From: Burkholderia sp. GAS332
GTDB lineage: Bacteria; Pseudomonadota; Gammaproteobacteria; Burkholderiales; Burkholderiaceae
DNA length: 64,000 bases
NCBI GenBank assembly: GCA_900142905.1
Contig: FSRV01000001.1
Span: 1,798,001-1,862,000, forward strand
Direction: 5' to 3'
The position numbers and the translations under genes were made by a program. Below, piece after piece: positions 52,159-64,000 of this stretch. The notes beneath the pieces are model-generated. The model searched no databases and was not told where the DNA came from. It worked only from the letters and a program-made list of their open reading frames with translations. Numbering within the stretch: the first letter of the stretch is position 1; each line of letters starts with the position of its first letter.

Positions 52159-53328
52159 TTAGCCGTTCAGACGTTCGTCGTCTCCGGCCTCGTTTCCGTC
52201 TTTATCGTGGTTCATCGCGGCATACGCCTCGCGGTTGAACAGCGGGTGTTGCGCGGCTTCCGCCGGGGTCAGAACCGGCGAGACGCAGCAGTCCAAGGAT
52301 TCCAGCAGCAGGACCCATTCCTCCAGCGGGCGCTTGCCGATCAGGTCGGCCAACTCCTGCGTCAAGGCGGCGGCGTCCGGGCCGCCGATCGCCTGGCCGA
52401 GGCTCCAGTGGCGCGTCGCCCATTCGGGCCGGTCCAGCGCCATGCACAGCGTTTCCCAGAACTTCAGTTCGAGCGCGCCGACCGCGAGCCAGCGGTGATC
52501 GAGCGTCCGATACAGGTTGTAGCAGGGCACGCCGCCGTTCAGCAGACCGGCGCCGGCGGCCGGCGCGGCGCCCTCATTGGCAAGCGCCACTTGCGCGACG
52601 ACGTTGTGGGCATGCGTGACATGCGTCATCGATACGTCGACGAAGCGGCCTTCACCGCCGCGCGATACATGCCATAACGCGGCGAGAATCTGCGTCACCG
52701 CGCTCAACGCACCGCCGAGCAGGTCGGCAATCTGGAAATTCGGCAGAATCGGCACGCCGTCGCGGCTCGCCAGTTGATCGAGCACGCCCGCGTAGCCGAT
52801 GTAGTTCAGATCATGGCCGGCATGATCGACAAACGGACCGCTCGCGCCATAACCGCTGATCGCGCAGTAGACCAACCTCGGATTGACCGCGCGCAGGGTT
52901 TCGTAGCCGATGCCGAGGCGCTCCATCACGCCGGGCCGGAAACTCTCGATCAGCACGTCCGCTTCGGCCGCGAGCGCACGCAATACATTGCATCCCGCTG
53001 CCGACTTGAGGTCGAGGCGCGTTTCGCGCTTGCCGCGATTCACCATCCGGTAAAACGCGCCTGGGCGGCCTGCCACGCGGTCACCCGACGACTGCATCAT
53101 CGTGCGGGTGGGGTCGCCCGCACCGGGGGCTTCGATCTTCAGCACGTCGGCGCCGAGTTCTGCCAGCCGCAGGGCGGCCACCGGACCGGGCAGCAGGCGC
53201 GTCAGATCCAGCACGCGCAGGCCTTGCAGCGGAGCCGGTGCTGCCACGGATGACGACGCAACCGACGGCGCGGCTGAAGACCCGGATACCGACTCAGATG
53301 AAGACGCAGACGAGCTCACGGGTGACAA
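52159..53328 (-). CDS. CaiB/BaiF family III protein, alpha-methylacyl-CoA racemase-like
   Basis: A 389-residue protein. After a Ser/Ala-rich N-terminus of about 30 residues come LQGLRVLDLTRLLPGPVAAL, LGADVLKIEAPGAGDPTR, DVLIESFRPGVMERLG and DHAGHDLNYIGYAGVLDQL. The GHDLNY stretch matches the His-Asp region of alpha-methylacyl-CoA racemases better than formyl-CoA transferases. It probably epimerises 2-methylacyl-CoA esters or moves CoA between acids; the substrate is not readable. The CDS ends with a charged tail (HDKDGNEAGDDE). It is followed upstream by the ABC-F gene. Confidence 0.88.
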   Translation of the reverse strand: MSPVSSSASSSESVSGSSAAPSVASSSVAAPAPLQGLRVLDLTRLLPGPVAALRLAELGADVLKIEAPGAGDPTRTMMQSSGDRVAGRPGAFYRMVNRGKRETRLDLKSAAGCNVLRALAAEADVLIESFRPGVMERLGIGYETLRAVNPRLVYCAISGYGASGPFVDHAGHDLNYIGYAGVLDQLASRDGVPILPNFQIADLLGGALSAVTQILAALWHVSRGGEGRFVDVSMTHVTHAHNVVAQVALANEGAAPAAGAGLLNGGVPCYNLYRTLDHRWLAVGALELKFWETLCMALDRPEWATRHWSLGQAIGGPDAAALTQELADLIGKRPLEEWVLLLESLDCCVSPVLTPAEAAQHPLFNREAYAAMNHDKDGNEAGDDERLNG

Positions 53329-53374
53329 GGGCTACCTCCGATCGATGCCGGCGCGGACGAGGAACAGCCTGCCG

Positions 53375-55315
<1,941 letters not shown>

Positions 55316-55450
55316 GAAGAGGCCGGCTGAAGAAAAACGCTATTTTAGACTGCTGGGGCTGACACCGGGCGCTCAGCCAGGATCGGCCATTCGGCCGACT
55401 GTACCGGCGCGGCTTTTGGCATAGACTGACGGCTTTCACGGGGAGAGCAT

Positions 55451-55930
55451 ATGACATCGATTTATTCGTTTTCTGCACGCACGCTCGGCGGCGAGGAAGT
55501 GAGCCTCGAGCGCTATCAAGGCAAGGTCTTGCTGATCGTCAATACGGCAAGCGAATGCGGGTTCACGCCACAGTACGCGGGTCTGCAAAAGGTGTATGAC
55601 ACTTACGCGGCGCGCGGACTTGAGGTGCTCGGTTTTCCGTGCAACCAGTTTGGCAAGCAGGAACCGGGCGACGCCACGCAGATCGGCAGCTTCTGCGAAA
55701 AGAACTACGGCGTGACCTTCCCGATGTTCGACAAGATCGATGTGAACGGCGCCAATGCGCATCCGCTGTTCCGCTATCTGACGGGCGAGGCGCCGGGGTT
55801 GCTGGGGCTGGAAGCGATCAAGTGGAACTTCACCAAGTTCCTGATCGGCCGCGACGGCAATGTGGTGAAGCGCTATGCGCCGCTCACCAAGCCTGAGGCG
55901 ATTATCGAGGACATCGAAAAGCAGTTGTAA
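55451..55930 (+). CDS. Glutathione peroxidase (cysteine type)
   Basis: A 159-residue thioredoxin-fold peroxidase. The active cysteine is in NTASECGFTPQYAGLQ, the glutamine in FPCNQFGKQEPG and the tryptophan in KWNFTKFLI, completing the catalytic set. The active residue is encoded as Cys, not selenocysteine. It reduces hydroperoxides with thiol donors. It is a stand-alone gene with a GGGGAGAG ribosome-binding site, divergent from the ABC-F gene. Confidence 0.95.
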   Translation: MTSIYSFSARTLGGEEVSLERYQGKVLLIVNTASECGFTPQYAGLQKVYDTYAARGLEVLGFPCNQFGKQEPGDATQIGSFCEKNYGVTFPMFDKIDVNGANAHPLFRYLTGEAPGLLGLEAIKWNFTKFLIGRDGNVVKRYAPLTKPEAIIEDIEKQL

Positions 55931-56052
55931 CGCGCGGCGGAGCCGGAGGTTCGGTTCGAGCTGGGTGCTGGAGTTGGGGGCCGGACCTGAGCCGGCGCTG
56001 GAACCCGAGCTGACGTTGATGCCAGTGCCGGTCCCGGTGGCGAAGCATGGGG

Positions 56053-57492
56053 CTACAGGATCGGCGAGAACAACCGCGCCACGTGCATCAGCACGCGCCG
56101 CAGCGCGCTCGCCTTACGGTACTCATCGCGGTCGATTTCGAGCGACTCCGCGAAATCCTTGAGTAGCATTGCTTCGACATCCTTGGCGAAGCCACGGTCC
56201 ACGGTCAGCACCATGATCTCGAAGTTCAGCCGGAACGAGCGGTTGTCGAGATTGGCGCTGCCGATTGCCGCCGCCACGCTGTCGATCAGCACGACCTTCT
56301 GATGCAGAAACCCCGGCTGGTAGCGGAAGATCCGGATGCCCGCGCGCAGCGAGTCGTACGCATACAGTTTCGAGGCGGCGAACACCACGCGGTGATCGCG
56401 TCGGCACGGAATCAGAATGCGCACATCCACGCCGCGTAGCACGGCCAGCCGTAGCGCGGAGAACACGGCTTCGTCGGGTATGAGATACGGCGTGGTGATC
56501 CAGATCCGCTCGCGTGCTGCATTGATCGCTTCGACGAAGAAGAGCGAGCAGGTCTCCTGTTTGTCGGCGGGGCCGCTTGGCACGACGAGGCAGTGCATGC
56601 CCTCGTCGGCAGGCTGGAAGGCCGGCATGGCGAAATCGGGCAACTGCTGGGTCGCCCAGTGCCAGTCCTCGGTGAACACGAACTGGATGCTGGCGACCGC
56701 CGGGCCGCGCACTTCGATATGCGTATCGCGCCATGGCGACAGGGGCGGCTTGCCACCGAGATACTCGACACCGACGTTGTGTCCGCCGACAAACGCGCGC
56801 TCACCGTCCACCGAGACGATCTTGCGGTGATTGCGGAAGTTCAACTGCAAGCGGTTGACGAAGCGGCGATTGGTGGCGAACGGGTGCGTCTCCACGCCGC
56901 CCGCGCGCAGCGCCGCCACGTAGCGGTGGGGCAGATCGAAACTGCCGATGCTGTCGTACAGGAAGTAGACGCGCACGCCTTGCTGCGCTTTCGCGATCAG
57001 CGCGTCTTTGAGCATCTCGCCGAGCGCGTCGTCGCGCACGATGAAGAACTGCACGATCACGTAGTTGCGTGCGCCTTCGATCGCTTCGAAGATCGCCTCG
57101 AAAGTCGCGGCGCCGTTCACCAGCGTGCGCACGGAATTGCCCGGCAGGAACGGCATGCCGCCCAGGCGCGTGAGCGAATGCACGAGTCTGGCGCCTAGTT
57201 CCTGGGTAGGCAGCCCCGTCGAGGAGGCCAGCGTGTCCCACGCCTGAGGATGGGCGCGCGTGCGCAGTAATTCGTTTTCGATGCGCCGAGCGTCCGCGTA
57301 GCCCTGGAATTTGCTGCGACCGAGGAACAGGTACGGCACCAGCGTCAGATACGGCATGGCGACCAGCGACACAGCCCATGCGATCGCGCCTTGCGATGTG
57401 CGGGTGTTCAGAATCGCGTGGCACGCCGCAATCACACCGAGAATATGGGCGAGGGCGACCAGCGGGCCAATATGAAGCAGGTCGAATTGCAT
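56053..57492 (-). CDS. cls: Cardiolipin synthase, phospholipase D type
   Basis: A 479-residue membrane enzyme. Two N-terminal helices (LVALAHILGVIAACHAIL and AWAVSLVAMPYLTLVPYLF) are followed by two HKD half-sites: NHRKIVSVDGERAFVGGHN and LHQKVVLIDSVAAAIGSANLD. It joins phosphatidylglycerol molecules to cardiolipin. The preferred ATG at 57492 gives the usual N-terminus; TTG 57513 is possible. Neither start has a good ribosome-binding site. Confidence 0.93.
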   Translation of the reverse strand: MQFDLLHIGPLVALAHILGVIAACHAILNTRTSQGAIAWAVSLVAMPYLTLVPYLFLGRSKFQGYADARRIENELLRTRAHPQAWDTLASSTGLPTQELGARLVHSLTRLGGMPFLPGNSVRTLVNGAATFEAIFEAIEGARNYVIVQFFIVRDDALGEMLKDALIAKAQQGVRVYFLYDSIGSFDLPHRYVAALRAGGVETHPFATNRRFVNRLQLNFRNHRKIVSVDGERAFVGGHNVGVEYLGGKPPLSPWRDTHIEVRGPAVASIQFVFTEDWHWATQQLPDFAMPAFQPADEGMHCLVVPSGPADKQETCSLFFVEAINAARERIWITTPYLIPDEAVFSALRLAVLRGVDVRILIPCRRDHRVVFAASKLYAYDSLRAGIRIFRYQPGFLHQKVVLIDSVAAAIGSANLDNRSFRLNFEIMVLTVDRGFAKDVEAMLLKDFAESLEIDRDEYRKASALRRVLMHVARLFSPIL

Positions 57493-57764
57493 AGGCGGCC
57501 GAAGGGTTGGCAAGGTACCGCCGCTGCCTTACGGCGCCGCGGACAGCTGACCGCGCCTATCTTACCGAACGTGAGTGCGTTGAGGTGGCGTGACGGTTCA
57601 GCTTCTTCGGGGATTCCGCGGGTGCGGGGTGCGCGGGCGGGGGAGAGAGGGGCGGTGCCGGCGTGTACGGCGATGCGCTGCAACACGCACGGCAGGCAAT
57701 GAATGTCTGCCGCACGTGTCGCGCGATAAAGCGGTCCGGCGATCCAGCGGTCCACCGGCAAACG

Positions 57765-58649
57765 TCAGACTGGCAGATCCGCGGCCTGAATCAGGAACAC
57801 ATTGTCGTCGCCGGCACTCGTCGACAGCCACACCAGATCGAGGCCGCCGAATGCCGCTTCGACGTTCGCGCGCTCGTTGCCGATCTCGACCACCAGCACG
57901 CCGTCTTCGGTCAGCCAGTTGCGCGCTTCGGCGATGATCCGGCGCACGATATCCATGCCGTCCGCGCCGCCTGCCAAAGCCATGTCGGGCTCGTGCTTGT
58001 ACTCGGCGGGCAGTTCCTGCATCGAGGTGGCGTTCACGTACGGCGGATTGCTGATGATCACGTCGTAGCGGCGCTCAGCGAGCGGCGCGTACAGATCGCC
58101 TTCGAAGAGGGCGACACGGTCGTCGAGCTTGTAGTCCGCGACGTTGCGCGTGGCGACTTCCAGAGCGGGTGCGGAGAGATCGACTGCATCGATATCCGCG
58201 TTCGGGAATGCGTGCGCCGCGAGGATCGCGAGGCAGCCGGAGCCGGTGCACAGTTCGAGCACGGCGCTGACCTGTTCGGGATCTTCGACATACGGCTGCA
58301 GGCCGTCCTGCAACAACTCGCCGATGAACGAGCGCGGCACGATCACGCGTTCATCCACGTAGAAGTGGAAGCCGTGCATCCACGCTTCCTGCGTGATGTA
58401 GGCGGCCGGCACGCGCTGGGCGGCGCGGCGCTCTATCACGTTCAGCACGGCGTCGATTTCAGCCGCGGAGAGACGCGCGTCGAGAAACGGCTCCAGCAGA
58501 TCGAGCGGCAGATGCAGCGTATGCAGGATCAGATAGGCGGCTTCGTCGTAGGCGTTGGCCGAGCCGTGGCCGAACGACAACTCGGCCTGATTGAAGCGCG
58601 ACACCGCGAAACGCAGCAGGTCGCGGACGGTGGAAAACGGGAGCGTCAT
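57765..58649 (-). CDS. prmB: Ribosomal protein uL3 N5-glutamine methyltransferase PrmB
   Basis: A 294-residue SAM-dependent methyltransferase. The SAM motif is LELCTGSGCLAILAAHAF, the catalytic NPPY is in YDVIISNPPYVN, and VPRSFIGELL precedes them as in PrmB. It methylates glutamine of ribosomal protein L3. It has AAGGA upstream and begins 16 bases after the dapE stop, so the two are probably co-transcribed. Confidence 0.95.
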   Translation of the reverse strand: MTLPFSTVRDLLRFAVSRFNQAELSFGHGSANAYDEAAYLILHTLHLPLDLLEPFLDARLSAAEIDAVLNVIERRAAQRVPAAYITQEAWMHGFHFYVDERVIVPRSFIGELLQDGLQPYVEDPEQVSAVLELCTGSGCLAILAAHAFPNADIDAVDLSAPALEVATRNVADYKLDDRVALFEGDLYAPLAERRYDVIISNPPYVNATSMQELPAEYKHEPDMALAGGADGMDIVRRIIAEARNWLTEDGVLVVEIGNERANVEAAFGGLDLVWLSTSAGDDNVFLIQAADLPV

Positions 58650-58665
58650 CGCAGAAATTCCTTGG

Positions 58666-59877
<1,212 letters not shown>

Positions 59878-59994
59878 TTAAGCAACGTGGCGAGGCCACG
59901 TTTTACTTCTTGTTGCGTTCGATCTTCGCGCTTGACCCATGCTGCCGATCTTGCGCGTCAGGTCAGACGGTCAGACAAAATCAGGCAAACAGCG

Positions 59995-60360
59995 TCAGGC
60001 AAACAGCGCCGCATATTCGTCCGCGGAGAAACCAAGCGACTTGACCTTGCCGTTGACCACCAGCACCGGCCGCTTGATCACCGACGGCTTGTGGATCATC
60101 AACGCAATCGCGCCCGATTGCGTGTCCGCCGCCGCCTTCATGTCGTCGGACAGGCCGCGCCAGGTCGTGCCGCGACGGTTCAGCAATGCGTCGAGCTTCA
60201 CGTCCTTCAGCCAGTCCTGCACGAGCGGCTCGGTCACACCGTGTTTCTTGAAGTCGTGGAATTCGAACTCGACGTCATGCTCTTCCAGCCACACGCGGGC
60301 CTTCTTCACGGTGTCGCAGTTCGGAATGCCGTAGACCACGGTTTTGGTGCCGCGTGCCAT
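59995..60360 (-). CDS. ArsC/Spx-family reductase-like protein (YffB type)
   Basis: A 121-residue thioredoxin-like protein with a single active-site cysteine in VYGIPNCDTVKKARVWL and the later RRGTTWRGL and PSVIKRPVLVVNGKV stretches. It is of the YffB type, not an arsenate reductase by any operon evidence. Its ATG overlaps the dapD stop by one base (TGATG), and it sits between dapD and dapE; E. coli also has yffB beside dapE. This constant link to the dap genes is unexplained. Confidence 0.9.
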   Translation of the reverse strand: MARGTKTVVYGIPNCDTVKKARVWLEEHDVEFEFHDFKKHGVTEPLVQDWLKDVKLDALLNRRGTTWRGLSDDMKAAADTQSGAIALMIHKPSVIKRPVLVVNGKVKSLGFSADEYAALFA

Positions 60361-61187
60361 CAGTCGCCTCGCAGCAGCTCGTTCAGGCCGACCTTCGCAC
60401 GCGTCTTGGCGTCGACCTTCTTGACGATCACGGCGCAGTAGAGGCTATGCGAACCGTCTTTCGACGGCAGGTTGCCCGCCACCACCACCGAGCCCGCCGG
60501 AATGCGGCCATACGTGACTTCACCGGTTTCGCGGTCATAAATCTTGGTGCTTTGGCCGAGGTACACGCCCATCGAGATCACCGAGTTTTCTTCAACGATC
60601 ACGCCTTCCACCACTTCCGAACGCGCGCCGATGAAGCAGTTGTCTTCGATGATGACCGGGTTCGCCTGCAGCGGCTCCAGCACGCCGCCGATGCCCACGC
60701 CACCCGACAGGTGGACGTTCTTGCCGATCTGCGCGCACGAGCCGACGGTCGCCCACGTGTCGACCATCGTGCCTTCGTCCACATAGGCGCCGATGTTGGT
60801 GTACGACGGCATCAGCACGACGTTCTTCGCGATGAAGGAGCCGCGGCGCGCAATGGCGGGCGGCACCACGCGGAAGCCGCCGGCGGCGAAGTCTTCAGCG
60901 GTGTAGTTGGCGAACTTCGACGGCACCTTGTCGTAGAACTGCGAGTAGCCGCCAGCCGGCATCGGCTGGTTGTCTTCCAGGCGGAACGACAGCAGCACGG
61001 CTTTCTTCAGCCATTGATTGACGACCCAGTCGCCGTCCTTCTTTTCGGCCACGCGCAGCGCGCCCTTGTCCAGTTGCTCGATGGCGTGGGCGACGGCTTC
61101 ACGCACGTCGGCCGGCGCGGCCTTCGGCGACAGTTCGGCGCGGTTTTCCCAGGCGGTATCAATGATCTGCTGAAGTTGTTGCGACAT
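60360..61187 (-). CDS. dapD: Tetrahydrodipicolinate N-succinyltransferase
   Basis: A 275-residue left-handed beta-helix enzyme. It begins [19 protein letters not shown] and contains the hexapeptide-repeat core with [39 protein letters not shown] and [19 protein letters not shown]. It transfers succinyl from succinyl-CoA in the lysine/diaminopimelate pathway. It lies 81 bases after dapC on the same strand. Confidence 0.97.
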   Translation of the reverse strand: MSQQLQQIIDTAWENRAELSPKAAPADVREAVAHAIEQLDKGALRVAEKKDGDWVVNQWLKKAVLLSFRLEDNQPMPAGGYSQFYDKVPSKFANYTAEDFAAGGFRVVPPAIARRGSFIAKNVVLMPSYTNIGAYVDEGTMVDTWATVGSCAQIGKNVHLSGGVGIGGVLEPLQANPVIIEDNCFIGARSEVVEGVIVEENSVISMGVYLGQSTKIYDRETGEVTYGRIPAGSVVVAGNLPSKDGSHSLYCAVIVKKVDAKTRAKVGLNELLRGD

Positions 61188-61268
61188 ATGCGTGCTTTTC
61201 TGAAGAGTTGAAGTCTGAAGAAGGGAATGCGGTGCGCGGGGTTGCTGAATACGAAAATTCTCGAAAAC

Positions 61269-62486
61269 TCAGCCCGCGAGCGCGCGGCAAAAATCGACGA
61301 TCCGTTGTGCGCCTTGCGTGCATTCGTCGACATCGGCGACGAGCGCCATGCGCACGAAATTGCGGCCGGGGTTCACACCGTGCGCCGTGCGCGCGAGGAA
61401 CGAGCCCGGCAGAACCGTCACATTATAGTCGGCGTAGAGGCGCTGGGCGAACTCGGTGTCCGACAGGCCCGTGCGCGAGACGTCCGCCCACAGGTAGAAC
61501 GCGGCGTCCGGCAGGCGTACGTCGAGCACCTCGGCGAGCATCGGCGTCACGGTGGAAAACTTCTGCACGTACTTCGCGCGGTTCTCGCGCACGTGCGTTT
61601 CGTCATTCCAGGCCGCGATGCTGGCACTCTGGAACACCGTCGACAAGGCCGCGCCGTGGTATGTCCGGTATAGCAGGAAGTCTTTCAGTATTGCCGCGTC
61701 GCCCGCCACGAAGCCCGAGCGCATGCCCGGCACGTTCGAGCGCTTGGACAGGCTCGAGAGCATCACGAGGCGCTCGAAGCCGCGGCCGAGCTGGTGAGCC
61801 GCTTCCAGGCCGCCGAGCGGCGGATTGGCTTCGTCGAAGTAGATTTCCGAGTAGCACTCGTCCGAGGCGATCACGAAGCCGTAGCGGTCCGATAGCGCGA
61901 ACAGTTCGCGCCAGTCGTCGAGCGTGAGCACCGCGCCGGTGGGATTGCCCGGCGAACACACGTACAGCAGCTGCGTGCGCGCCCAGATGTCGGCCGGGAT
62001 CGCCGAATAGTCGCAGGCGAAGTTGCGCGCCGGGTCGCTATTGACGAAGTACGGCTGTGCGCCGGCCAGAATCGCCGCGCCTTCGTAGATTTGGTAGAAC
62101 GGGTTCGGACAGAGTACGATCGCAGGCTGGCCGTCAGCATTGAGCTTGGGATCGATGACCGTTTGTGCGAGCGCGAAAAGCGCCTCGCGCGAACCCGACA
62201 CCGGCAGCACCTGGGTGGCCGGATCGACCGGCGGCAGGTTGTAGCGCTGCGTGACCCATTTCGCGATCGACTCGCGCAGTGCCGGCGAACCGATGGTGGC
62301 CGGATACGCCGACAAACCGCCGAGCGAGGCGATCACGGCGTCGCGAATCAGCGCGGGCGTGGGATGTTTCGGTTCGCCGATGCCAAAGCTGATGTGCGCG
62401 AGGCCGGCGGGCGGCGTGACGTCCTTGAAAAGCGCACGCAGCTTTTCGAACGGATAGGGCTGAAGGGAGTCGAGTAGCGGGTTCAC
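61269..62486 (-). CDS. dapC: Succinyldiaminopimelate aminotransferase
   Basis: A 405-residue class I/II PLP aminotransferase. The start is GTG at 62486 (VNPLLDSLQPYPFEKLRALF), matching other DapC N-termini; the frame stays open far upstream. Further marks are HISFGIGEPKHPTP, YVCSPGNPTGAVLTLDDW, SDECYSEIYFDE and the PLP lysine in LSSLSKRSNVPGMRSGF. It makes succinyl-LL-diaminopimelate, the substrate of DapE. Confidence 0.93.
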   Translation of the reverse strand: MNPLLDSLQPYPFEKLRALFKDVTPPAGLAHISFGIGEPKHPTPALIRDAVIASLGGLSAYPATIGSPALRESIAKWVTQRYNLPPVDPATQVLPVSGSREALFALAQTVIDPKLNADGQPAIVLCPNPFYQIYEGAAILAGAQPYFVNSDPARNFACDYSAIPADIWARTQLLYVCSPGNPTGAVLTLDDWRELFALSDRYGFVIASDECYSEIYFDEANPPLGGLEAAHQLGRGFERLVMLSSLSKRSNVPGMRSGFVAGDAAILKDFLLYRTYHGAALSTVFQSASIAAWNDETHVRENRAKYVQKFSTVTPMLAEVLDVRLPDAAFYLWADVSRTGLSDTEFAQRLYADYNVTVLPGSFLARTAHGVNPGRNFVRMALVADVDECTQGAQRIVDFCRALAG

Positions 62487-62881
62487 TGGGCGGATCGAGC
62501 CTGATCGAAGAGGGGCGCAGACGGATGCAGGGAAATGCCGGGTACGCGCGCTGACGGCAAAACGCCTGAATGGCGTGAAAACGGCGGCAGCGGCGGCGAG
62601 CGGATGATTATAGCGTGGCACGCCGCCGTTCGCGGGCCGCGTGGCGCGGCGCCAGGCGTTTGACGCGCGGCGCAACCCGCCAGGCGGCGCAGGCAATGCG
62701 ACGCAGCGGGAACGACGCGAACCGCAGACGGTTCGCGCAAAAAAGAAGCAGGAGCAGCAATGTATGTAGCAGCAACGGAGACATCCGGACGATTCGGACG
62801 AAGCGGGCGCAACAACGCCGCCGTCGGCAAACTCAGCAACATCGCCCGCAAAAGCAGCAACCGCCGCGGGAGTCTTACATC
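62487..62881. other. Divergent intergenic region, dapC and DMT transporter
   Basis: No gene supported. Long high-GC open frames cross it on both strands but lack ribosome-binding sites and family features. It must hold the divergent promoters; I cannot place them. It is rich in AGCAGCAA-type purine repeats near 62745-62860. Confidence 0.45.
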
Positions 62882-63868
62882 ATGACCAACTGGCTCCGCA
62901 ATGGCTGGCCGACGCTCGCGATCATGCTGGGCGCCTCGGTATGGGGGATGATCTGGTACCCGCTGCGCATGCTCAATGCGCTCGGCGTGACCGGTACGGC
63001 CGCGAGCGCGCTCACGAGCGGCGCGGGTTGCCTGTTCGTCCTGCTGGTGCGCTATCGCGCGCTCAGGACCGTGCGTTGGCACTGGCTGCTGCCCGCTTTG
63101 GCGCTGGCCGCCGGCGTGACCAATCTCGGCTTCGTGTGGGGCTCGATCCACGGCGAGGTGATGCGCGTCCTGCTGTTGTTCTATCTCACCCCCGCCTGGA
63201 CCGCGCTCTTCGCGCACTTCATCCTGCACGAACGGCTGACCTGGGCGGGCGCGGGCCTTGCCGCGCTGTCGCTGGCCGGCGCGATGACCATGCTGTGGTC
63301 GCCGCAACTGGGCATGCCGGTGCCCGGCAACCTCGCGGAATGGGCCGGGTTGGCGGGCGGGATGGGCTTTGCGATGAGCAACGTGCTGATCCTCAAGACG
63401 AGCCGCGTGTTGCCAGAAATGAAACCGGAAATGCGCACCGCGACGATCTTCGGTGGCGCGGCGATTTTCAGCGCCTGTGCCTCGCTGTTCGAGGCGATGC
63501 CTGCACCGCCCACCGGCGCGCATCTCGGCACGGCCGCGCTACTAGTGCTCGGCCTCGGTTTTCTGCTCGCGTCGAACAATATGCTCGTGCAGTATGGGCT
63601 CGCACGCGTGCCGGCCAATCGGGCCTCGATCATCATGCTGTTCGAGATCGTGGTCACGGCCTTGTCCGCGTGGCTCTTCGCCGGCGAGACGCCGGGCCCG
63701 CGTGAATGGGCCGGTGGCGCGTGCATCGTGCTGGCGTCGGCACTTTCCAGTTGGGTGCACCGGACCAAGACCTTGCCGCCTGATCCGTCCAATCAGGATA
63801 CGGGGCTCGACGCGGATGACGATGCAGGCCGTAAGGACGCTAAGAACCGCTCACGTGCGATGGTATGA
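62882..63868 (+). CDS. DMT-superfamily (EamA) transporter
   Basis: A 328-residue inner-membrane protein with about ten helices in two EamA halves: the first from LAIMLGASVWGMIWYPLRML to AGAMTMLW, the second from EWAGLAGGMGFAMSNVLIL to ACIVLASALSSW. The last 30 residues are charged and cytoplasmic (DPSNQDTGLDADDD). The start at 62882 has GGGAG upstream. Members export or import amino acids or other metabolites; the substrate is unknown. It is divergent from dapC. Confidence 0.88.
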   Translation: MTNWLRNGWPTLAIMLGASVWGMIWYPLRMLNALGVTGTAASALTSGAGCLFVLLVRYRALRTVRWHWLLPALALAAGVTNLGFVWGSIHGEVMRVLLLFYLTPAWTALFAHFILHERLTWAGAGLAALSLAGAMTMLWSPQLGMPVPGNLAEWAGLAGGMGFAMSNVLILKTSRVLPEMKPEMRTATIFGGAAIFSACASLFEAMPAPPTGAHLGTAALLVLGLGFLLASNNMLVQYGLARVPANRASIIMLFEIVVTALSAWLFAGETPGPREWAGGACIVLASALSSWVHRTKTLPPDPSNQDTGLDADDDAGRKDAKNRSRAMV

Positions 63869-64000
63869 TTGCCCCTCATTAGCCTGGCGCACGCTTCACC
63901 GCGTGCGATTGGCGCCCGTGTCGCGAGGGTTCGCGGGCTGTTTCGCTGCATTGGCGAACGGCTGGCGCGGCCCTCACGAGCCACCTTTTATTTTCCCTTT

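Noticed and set aside
55451..55930. Selenocysteine-containing glutathione peroxidase
   Set aside because: The active-site residue is encoded by a cysteine codon and no in-frame TGA occurs.
59995..60360. Arsenate reductase as part of an ars operon
   Set aside because: No arsenic resistance genes are nearby; position in the dap cluster and the single-cysteine motif fit the YffB group.

Overview
The window is high-GC DNA with dense, mostly short-gap gene order and the gene families typical of Burkholderiales. A Paraburkholderia or Burkholderia chromosome is the best fit. The supporting signs are an ornibactin/malleobactin-type siderophore locus, a Burkholderia-type trimeric porin, separate aceA and aceB genes, and a dapC-dapD-arsC-like-dapE-prmB block. 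There is no sign of a prophage, transposase, CRISPR array or origin. The genus assignment is inference from gene content, not from a marker gene.

Region 1 (1-14.3 kb) is the accessory part: one side of a hydroxamate/beta-hydroxyaspartate siderophore locus. It holds the 3' end of an L-ornithine N5-oxygenase, an IucB-like acyltransferase, a type II thioesterase, a SyrP/TauD-like dioxygenase, a PvdS/OrbS-type sigma factor, an MbtH-like protein, an AraC regulator, a TonB-dependent receptor, a PvdE-like exporter and FhuC-, FhuD- and FhuB-like importer parts. The NRPS genes are not in the window and probably lie just upstream. A 22-codon leader ORF and a 78-codon ORF in this locus are unexplained.

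Region 2 (14.3-19.6 kb) is a minus-strand unit of sugar transporter, GH31 glycosidase and porin, with a cluster of ATGTTC/GAACAT half-sites upstream.

Region 3 (19.6-28.5 kb) has a small PXPV-like secreted protein gene broken at a C7 tract, the yejABEF peptide/microcin C importer, an NlpC/P60 cell-wall hydrolase with a good sigma70 promoter, and a patatin-like lipoprotein.

Region 4 (28.9-31.2 kb) is gltX followed by tRNA genes in the order Ala-Glu-Asp-Glu-Asp, where the Glu-Asp pair is a duplication.

Region 5 (31.3-43 kb) holds a GNAT, a second AraC regulator of the same type as in region 1, a 14-bp tandem repeat, rraA, a gamma-glutamylcyclotransferase-like gene, the glyoxylate shunt genes aceB and aceA separated by a 2-haloacid dehalogenase, a LysR gene and a universal stress protein gene, then an RhlE-type helicase and an acyl-CoA-binding protein.

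Region 6 (43.2-64 kb) is mostly housekeeping. It has tsaB-rimI-uracil glycosylase-DUF1853 as a tightly overlapping unit, thiD, lplT, alr, radA, a small Burkholderiales protein, a CaiB/BaiF family member, an ABC-F ATPase, glutathione peroxidase, cardiolipin synthase, prmB, the lysine/diaminopimelate genes dapE, dapD and dapC with an ArsC-like gene between them, and a DMT-family transporter. The last 130 bases hold nothing I can support.

I found no system that I would call wholly undescribed. The most unusual items are the arrangement and small ORFs of the siderophore locus, the homopolymer frameshift at 20.3 kb, and the triple half-site operator at 19.57 kb.
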